From Sphingomonadales bacterium (GTDB taxonomy: Bacteria > Pseudomonadota > Alphaproteobacteria > Sphingomonadales > Sphingomonadaceae), in the NCBI GenBank assembly GCA_027489295.1, contig JAIYAA010000219.1:1-11319 (forward strand): a stretch of DNA of 11,319 nucleotides, in the 5' to 3' direction. The position numbers and the translations under genes were made by a program. Under the pieces are notes generated by a model, which was not told the DNA's origin, did no database searches, and saw nothing but the letters and a program-made list of their open reading frames with translations. The first letter of the stretch is position 1; each line of letters opens with the position of its first letter. Positions 6,912 through 11,319 of this stretch are shown one piece after another.

Positions 6912-8288
6912 GTGAATCCGTTCGCGCTGATGTTCCTGATCCTGGGTCTGGGCCTGATCGGCTGGCTCACGGCACGGGCGCGCGCGCAGCGGTTCGATCG
7001 CGGCGGCCGCAAGCGGCTGCATTCGCTGCCGATCCAGCATGGCTGGTTCGTCGGCATGTGGACCGTGCTGCCGCCGCTGCTGTTCCTGGTCGTCTGGTCG
7101 GCCGTCAGCCCCGGCCTCGTCCGCCAGACGGTGCTGCAAAGCCCCGCCGCGGCAGGCCTGTCCGACTTCGGCTTCGAGCGCGACTCCGTCCTCGCCCAGG
7201 CCCGTGCCGTTGCCGAGAATCCCTATGCGGCCGAGGCGGATCCGCTGGCGCAGCAGCTGGCCCCGGTCGTGCGGGAGGCGCGCAGCCGCTATGCCTGGAC
7301 CGGCACCGCCGCGGCGATCCTGCTGGCCTTTGCCGGCGCCGCCTTTGCGCTCAGCCGCATCCGTGCCGATTTCCGCGCCCGCTCCAAGGTGGAGCGTACG
7401 CTGATGCTGGGCCTGCTGGTCGCGTCGCTGATCGCGATCCTCACCACCATCGGCATCTTCGCCTCGCTCTTCTGGGAATCGATGCGCTTCTTCGGCCAGG
7501 TGCCGATCACCCAGTTCCTGTTCGGCACCCATTGGAGCCCGCAGGTGATCGATGCGAAGAATCCCGGCGCCTCGCTGGGTGCGGTGCCGCTGTTCTGGGG
7601 CACCTTTTTCATCGGCGCGGTGATCGCGATGCTGGTGGCGATCCCGTTCGGGCTGATGAGCGCGGTGTACCTCACCCAATATGCCTCGCGCACTACGCGT
7701 CGCTGGATGAAGCCGACGCTGGAGATGCTCGCCGGCGTTCCCACGGTGGTCTATGGCTATTTCGCCGCCCTCACCGTCGCGCCGGCCGTGCGCAAGCTGG
7801 CGGTATTGCTGGGCGATCCCTTCGCCTCGTCCGAGAGCGCGCTGGCCGCCGGGCTGGTGATGGGCGTGATGATCATCCCGTTCGTGTCCTCGATGGCCGA
7901 TGATTCGCTCGCCGCCGTGCCCACCGCGATGCGCGACGGCAGCCTGGCGATGGGGGCAACGACCAGCGAGACGATCTCGCGCGTGCTCGTGCCCGCGGCG
8001 CTTCCGGGCGTGGTGGCGGGCGTGCTGCTCGCGGTCAGCCGCGCGATCGGCGAGACGATGATCGTGGTGATGGCCGCCTCCGGCGCGGCGACGATCACGC
8101 TCAACCCGCTGCAGAGCGCGACCACCGTCACCAAGCAGATCGTCGACCTGCTGACCGGCGAGGCCGAGTTCGACAGCCCGAAGACGCTCGCCGCCTTCGC
8201 GCTGGGGCTGACGCTGTTCGTGATCACCCTGCTGCTCAACATCGTCGCGCTGCGCGTCGTGAAGAAGTATCGCGAAGCCTATGACTAA
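6912..8288 (+). CDS. pstC: Phosphate ABC transporter permease PstC
   Basis: A 458-aa membrane protein, much longer than the roughly 320-aa E. coli PstC. The extra N-terminus fits the DUF3708-type extension: hydrophobic helices near 3-19, 44-66 and 130-149, with a charged soluble stretch between the second and third. The permease core starts near 165 and includes the cytoplasmic coupling loop SLAMGATTSETISRVLVPAA (344-363) that contacts PstB, and SRAIGETM (376-383). It forms the transmembrane channel with PstA. GTG at 6912 was chosen because it places the first hydrophobic helix at the start; its ribosome site is weak. Its GTG overlaps the stop of a tiny ATG...TGA frame (6901-6915). The last codons overlap pstA by eight bases. 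Confidence 0.93.
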   Translation: MNPFALMFLILGLGLIGWLTARARAQRFDRGGRKRLHSLPIQHGWFVGMWTVLPPLLFLVVWSAVSPGLVRQTVLQSPAAAGLSDFGFERDSVLAQARAVAENPYAAEADPLAQQLAPVVREARSRYAWTGTAAAILLAFAGAAFALSRIRADFRARSKVERTLMLGLLVASLIAILTTIGIFASLFWESMRFFGQVPITQFLFGTHWSPQVIDAKNPGASLGAVPLFWGTFFIGAVIAMLVAIPFGLMSAVYLTQYASRTTRRWMKPTLEMLAGVPTVVYGYFAALTVAPAVRKLAVLLGDPFASSESALAAGLVMGVMIIPFVSSMADDSLAAVPTAMRDGSLAMGATTSETISRVLVPAALPGVVAGVLLAVSRAIGETMIVVMAASGAATITLNPLQSATTVTKQIVDLLTGEAEFDSPKTLAAFALGLTLFVITLLLNIVALRVVKKYREAYD

Positions 8289-9582
8289 GCCCGCAGCCCC
8301 CCAGGCCGAACGCCGCCCGACCGACTGGAAGGGCGCGGCGATGCAGAAGCGCATCCGTCGCCGCTATGCGGCCGAGCGGCGCTTCCGCGCGCTCGGGGCC
8401 GCGGCGGTATTGTTGTCCGCGGCATTCCTGGCGTTCCTGCTGCTGACCATGGTGGCGCAGGGCTGGCGCGGCTTCACCGTGACCGGGCTGGCGCTGCCGA
8501 TCGACCTGAAGGCCGCGCAGCTGAAGGTCACGCGCGACCAGCTGAACGGCCCCGCCGCCGATCTCGCGCTCGCCAGCGCCGGGATCGAGGATGTCGTGCA
8601 GAACGCCGCCACCGCCGCATTCGGCCCCGACGGCGCGAACTATCTGGCGCCGAGTGCTTGGGTAACCGTGCGCGACGCGGTGAAGCGCGATCCCTCGCTG
8701 CTCGAACGGCGGGCGACCGTCACCGTCCCGGCCGCTACCGGGTTCGACCAGGCGCTGGCCGGCGACGGCGATACGGCGATGGAGGCGGGCGTCGCGAACC
8801 TCCAGAATCAGGGCGCGATCACGCGGCGCTTCAACTGGGCCTTCCTCCACGAATCGGATTCGACCGATCCCGTCGCGGTTGGCATCTGGGGGGCGCTGAA
8901 GGGCTCGTTGCTCACCATGGCGATCACCTTCCTGATCGCCTTCCCGGTGGGCGTGCTCTCGGCGATCTATCTCGAGGAATATGCGCCCAAAAACCGCTGG
9001 ACCGATCTGATCGAGGTTTCGATCAACAATCTCGCGGCGGTGCCTTCGATCATCTTCGGCCTGCTCGGCCTCGCCGTGTTCCTCGGCACCTGGGAGATTG
9101 GCGGCCATGTCTATGGCCCGATGCTGCCGCGCTCGGCGCCGCTGGTCGGCGGCGTGACGCTGGCGCTGATGATCATGCCCGTGATCGTCATCGCCAGCCG
9201 CAACGCGATCAAGGGCGTGCCGCCGTCGATCCGCGACGCAGCCCTCGGCATCGGGTCCAGCCCGATCCAGGTGGTGTTCCACCATGTCCTGCCGCTGGCG
9301 ATGCCCGGCATCCTGACCGGCACGATCATCGGCATGGCGCGCGCGCTGGGCGAGACCGCGCCGCTACTGCTGATCGGCATGCGCGCCTTCATCGTCACGC
9401 CGCCGGGCAGCTTCACCGATCCGGCGACCGTGCTGCCGGTGCAGATCTTTCTCTGGTCGGACGAGGTCAGCCGCGGCTTCGTCGAGAAGACGAGCGCCGC
9501 GATCCTGGTGCTGCTCGCGGTGCTGCTCGCGATGAACGGGCTCGCCATCTACCTCCGCAACAAGTTCGAGACCCGCTGGTAA
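8281..9582 (+). CDS. pstA: Phosphate ABC transporter permease PstA
   Basis: A 433-aa permease, longer than the roughly 295-aa enteric form because of an N-terminal DUF3333-type region: one membrane helix near 37-58, then a probable periplasmic domain of about 130 residues. The transport core runs from about 205 to 425, with the coupling loop [20 protein letters not shown] (318-337) and [15 protein letters not shown] (352-366). It pairs with PstC and is driven by PstB. ATG 8281 overlaps the end of pstC by eight bases, which favours coupled translation. A second in-frame ATG at 8341 (residue 21) has a better-placed GGAAGG upstream and would still keep the whole helix, so the start is not settled. 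Confidence 0.93.
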   Translation: MTKPAAPQAERRPTDWKGAAMQKRIRRRYAAERRFRALGAAAVLLSAAFLAFLLLTMVAQGWRGFTVTGLALPIDLKAAQLKVTRDQLNGPAADLALASAGIEDVVQNAATAAFGPDGANYLAPSAWVTVRDAVKRDPSLLERRATVTVPAATGFDQALAGDGDTAMEAGVANLQNQGAITRRFNWAFLHESDSTDPVAVGIWGALKGSLLTMAITFLIAFPVGVLSAIYLEEYAPKNRWTDLIEVSINNLAAVPSIIFGLLGLAVFLGTWEIGGHVYGPMLPRSAPLVGGVTLALMIMPVIVIASRNAIKGVPPSIRDAALGIGSSPIQVVFHHVLPLAMPGILTGTIIGMARALGETAPLLLIGMRAFIVTPPGSFTDPATVLPVQIFLWSDEVSRGFVEKTSAAILVLLAVLLAMNGLAIYLRNKFETRW

Positions 9583-10358
9583 TGACCGTCGCCTCCCCCG
9601 CCCCCCACAAGATGTCGGCCCGCGACGTCAGCGTCTTCTACGGCGACAACCATGCCGTGAAGGGCGTGTCGATCGACATCGACATGGACAAGGTCACCGC
9701 GTTCATCGGCCCTTCGGGCTGCGGCAAGTCGACCTTCCTGCGCACCTTCAACCGGATGAACGACACCATCCCGAGCGCGCGGGTGACCGGCGAGATCACG
9801 CTCGATGGCGAGGACATCTATGCCTCCGACATGGACGTGGTGCAGCTGCGCGCGCGCGTGGGCATGGTGTTCCAGAAGCCGAACCCCTTCCCCAAGTCGA
9901 TCTTCGAGAACGTCGCCTACGGGCCCCGCATTCACGGGCTGGCATCGTCGAAAAGCGATCTGGAAGGCATCGTCGAGCGCTCGCTGAAGCGCGCCGGCCT
10001 ATGGGAAGAGGTGAAGGACCGCCTGTCCGACAGCGGCACCGCGCTTTCCGGCGGCCAGCAGCAGCGGCTGTGCATCGCCCGCGCGATCGCCGTCGACCCG
10101 GAAGTGATCCTGATGGACGAGCCGGCCAGCGCGCTCGATCCCATCGCCACCGCCAAGATCGAGGAGCTGATCCACGAGTTGCGCGGCCGCTACGCGATCG
10201 TGATCGTCACCCACAACATGCAGCAGGCGGCCCGCGTGTCGCAGCGCACCGCCTTCTTCCATCTCGGCCAGCTGGTCGAATATGGCGAGACCGACAACCT
10301 CTTCACCGCGCCCCGCGAGGAGCGCACGAAGGACTATATCACCGGAAGGTACGGCTGA
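9582..10358 (+). CDS. pstB: Phosphate ABC transporter ATP-binding protein PstB
   Basis: A 258-aa ATPase that powers phosphate import; the usual PstB length. All motifs are intact: Walker [10 protein letters not shown] (43-51), Q-loop [10 protein letters not shown] (95-104, Q98), signature LSGGQQQRL (155-163), Walker B VILMDEP (175-181, catalytic E180), D-loop SALD (183-186) and switch histidine H211 in VTHNMQQA. The QKPNPFP Q-loop is characteristic of PstB among ABC ATPases. The start ATG shares one base with the pstA stop (TAATG), and the stop shares one base with phoU (TGATG), indicating tight translational coupling. Besides transport, the Pst complex signals phosphate sufficiency through PhoU to PhoR. 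Confidence 0.97.
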   Translation: MTVASPAPHKMSARDVSVFYGDNHAVKGVSIDIDMDKVTAFIGPSGCGKSTFLRTFNRMNDTIPSARVTGEITLDGEDIYASDMDVVQLRARVGMVFQKPNPFPKSIFENVAYGPRIHGLASSKSDLEGIVERSLKRAGLWEEVKDRLSDSGTALSGGQQQRLCIARAIAVDPEVILMDEPASALDPIATAKIEELIHELRGRYAIVIVTHNMQQAARVSQRTAFFHLGQLVEYGETDNLFTAPREERTKDYITGRYG

Positions 10359-11059
10359 TGGCATCGGGCCACGAACATACGGTCAAGGCGTTCGATCAGG
10401 ATATCAGCCAGCTGCGCGCGCTGATCTCGCAGATGGGCGGGCTGGCCGAACAGGCGATCTACGATGCGATGAAGGCGCTGCAGCGCGGTGACGAGGCGCT
10501 CGCCCGGACCGTGCGCAAGAAGGACAAGCAGATCGACGCGCTGGAAGCCGAGCTCGAAAAGCTCGTCGTCCGCGTGATCGCCCTCCGCGCGCCGATGGCC
10601 GACGATCTGCGCGAGGTGATCGCCGCGATGAAAATCGCCGCGGTGATCGAGCGGATCGGCGACTATGCCAAGAACATCGCCAAGCGCGTTCCGATGATCC
10701 ATGCCGAGGGCGAGGAGCGGATCGAGGCCGTCTCGATCCTCCCCGCCATGGGCCAGATCGCCGCCGACATGGTCCGCGCCGCGCTCGACGCCTTTTCGGC
10801 CCGCGACGCCAAGGCGGCGGCCGAGGTCCATGCCAGCGACAACGCGCTCGACGATTTCTACGATTCGATCTTCCGGACGCTGGTGACGTTCATGGTCGAA
10901 AATCCGCGCACGATCAGCCAGGTCGCGCACCTGCTGTTCGTCGCCAAGAATCTGGAGAGGATCGGCGACCACGCTACCAACGTCGCCGAAATGGTCTATT
11001 TTGCCGCGACCGGGCAGTATCTCGCCGATGCGGAAGCCGGCGAAAGCAGCGGGAGCTGA
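10358..11059 (+). CDS. phoU: Phosphate signalling protein PhoU
   Basis: A 233-aa, all-helical cytoplasmic protein made of two PhoU repeats. Each carries the metal-binding acidic signature: ERIGDYAKNI (98-107) in the first and LERIGDHATN (199-208) in the second, preceded by the matching acidic helices DKQIDALEAE (56-65) and DNALDDFYDS (161-170). Family knowledge: PhoU bridges PstB and PhoR, keeping PhoR in its phosphatase state when phosphate is plentiful. The ATG overlaps the pstB stop by one base and has GGAAGG eight bases upstream (10344-10349). phoB follows after nine bases, so signalling and response genes are co-expressed. Confidence 0.96.
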   Translation: MASGHEHTVKAFDQDISQLRALISQMGGLAEQAIYDAMKALQRGDEALARTVRKKDKQIDALEAELEKLVVRVIALRAPMADDLREVIAAMKIAAVIERIGDYAKNIAKRVPMIHAEGEERIEAVSILPAMGQIAADMVRAALDAFSARDAKAAAEVHASDNALDDFYDSIFRTLVTFMVENPRTISQVAHLLFVAKNLERIGDHATNVAEMVYFAATGQYLADAEAGESSGS

Positions 11060-11068
11060 GGGGAACAT

Positions 11069-11319
11069 ATGGCACGGGTCAAGATGCTGCTGGTGGAAGA
11101 CGATGCCGCGATCGCGGAGCTCGTCACCTGGCATTTCAAGCGCGAAGACTATGAAGTGAAGCACACCCCCGATGGCGAGGAGGCCCTGCTCCTCGCCAAG
11201 GAGGCGACGCCGGACATCGTGCTGCTCGACTGGATGGTCGAGGGGCTCTCCGGCATCGAGGTATGCCGCCGCCTGCGCCGCATGCCGGAGACGGCGAACG
11301 TGCCGATCATCATGCTGAC
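11069..11319 (+). CDS. phoB: Phosphate regulon response regulator PhoB (3' end missing)
   Basis: Only the first 83 codons are present, most of a receiver domain. LLVEDD (7-12) supplies the acidic pocket D11/D12, D54 in VLLDWMVEG is the expected phosphorylation site, and PIIMLT begins at the window end, where the conserved Thr is cut mid-codon. LLDWM followed by SGIEV is the PhoB style of receiver. The winged-helix DNA-binding domain would lie beyond the window, so identity rests on the receiver and on its place after phoU. GAGGGG five bases before the ATG (11058-11063) is a strong ribosome site overlapping the phoU stop. Phosphorylated PhoB would be the factor binding the Pho box before pstS. 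Confidence 0.9.
   Translation, partial: MARVKMLLVEDDAAIAELVTWHFKREDYEVKHTPDGEEALLLAKEATPDIVLLDWMVEGLSGIEVCRRLRRMPETANVPIIML

Noticed and set aside
6843..8354. A 503-codon open frame on the minus strand opposite pstC
   Set aside because: It is a shadow of the high-GC third-position bias in pstC, with low-complexity His/Arg/Gln-rich sequence and no motif.

Overview
The window is GC-rich DNA, dense with genes, most likely from a sphingomonad-type alphaproteobacterium. That inference rests on the strong G/C bias at third codon positions, the order phoR-pstSCAB-phoU-phoB, the long PstC and PstA with N-terminal extensions, and a TonB-dependent receptor next to an HprK-related kinase A / PqqD-family gene set. 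No RNA genes, insertion sequences, CRISPR arrays or other mobile DNA are visible, and there is no gene-free stretch over about 85 bases.

Region 1 (1-1923, + strand): the 3' part of a TonB-dependent outer-membrane receptor gene, lacking only its first codons (signal peptide). Its plug and barrel motifs resemble the ZnuD-type zinc receptor family. It converges on the next gene, and a 13-bp-stem hairpin covers both 3' ends.

Region 2 (1946-4465, - strand): a compact four-gene operon transcribed right to left. It encodes a small Tat-signal exported protein of unknown function, a 91-aa PqqD-like (RRE-type) protein, an HprK-related kinase A, and a nucleotidyltransferase-fold protein. The last three form the 'HPr-rel-A' set, whose biochemical job is unknown as far as I know. 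The combination of a peptide-binding PqqD fold, a kinase and a nucleotidyltransferase recalls the tailoring genes of some lasso-peptide clusters, but the lasso core enzymes are absent here. This is the least understood and most interesting part of the window.

Region 3 (4549-11319, + strand): a near-complete phosphate regulon. PhoR is the membrane sensor kinase. PstS (a lipoprotein), PstC, PstA and PstB form the high-affinity phosphate ABC importer. PhoU links importer state to PhoR. PhoB, cut by the window end, is the response regulator. A good Pho-box candidate lies across the phoR stop codon, upstream of pstS, suggesting that phosphate starvation induces pstS onward from its own promoter while phoR is transcribed from the divergent 4466-4548 region. 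From pstC to phoU the genes overlap (8, 1 and 1 bases), and phoB follows after 9 bases, so translation is probably coupled.
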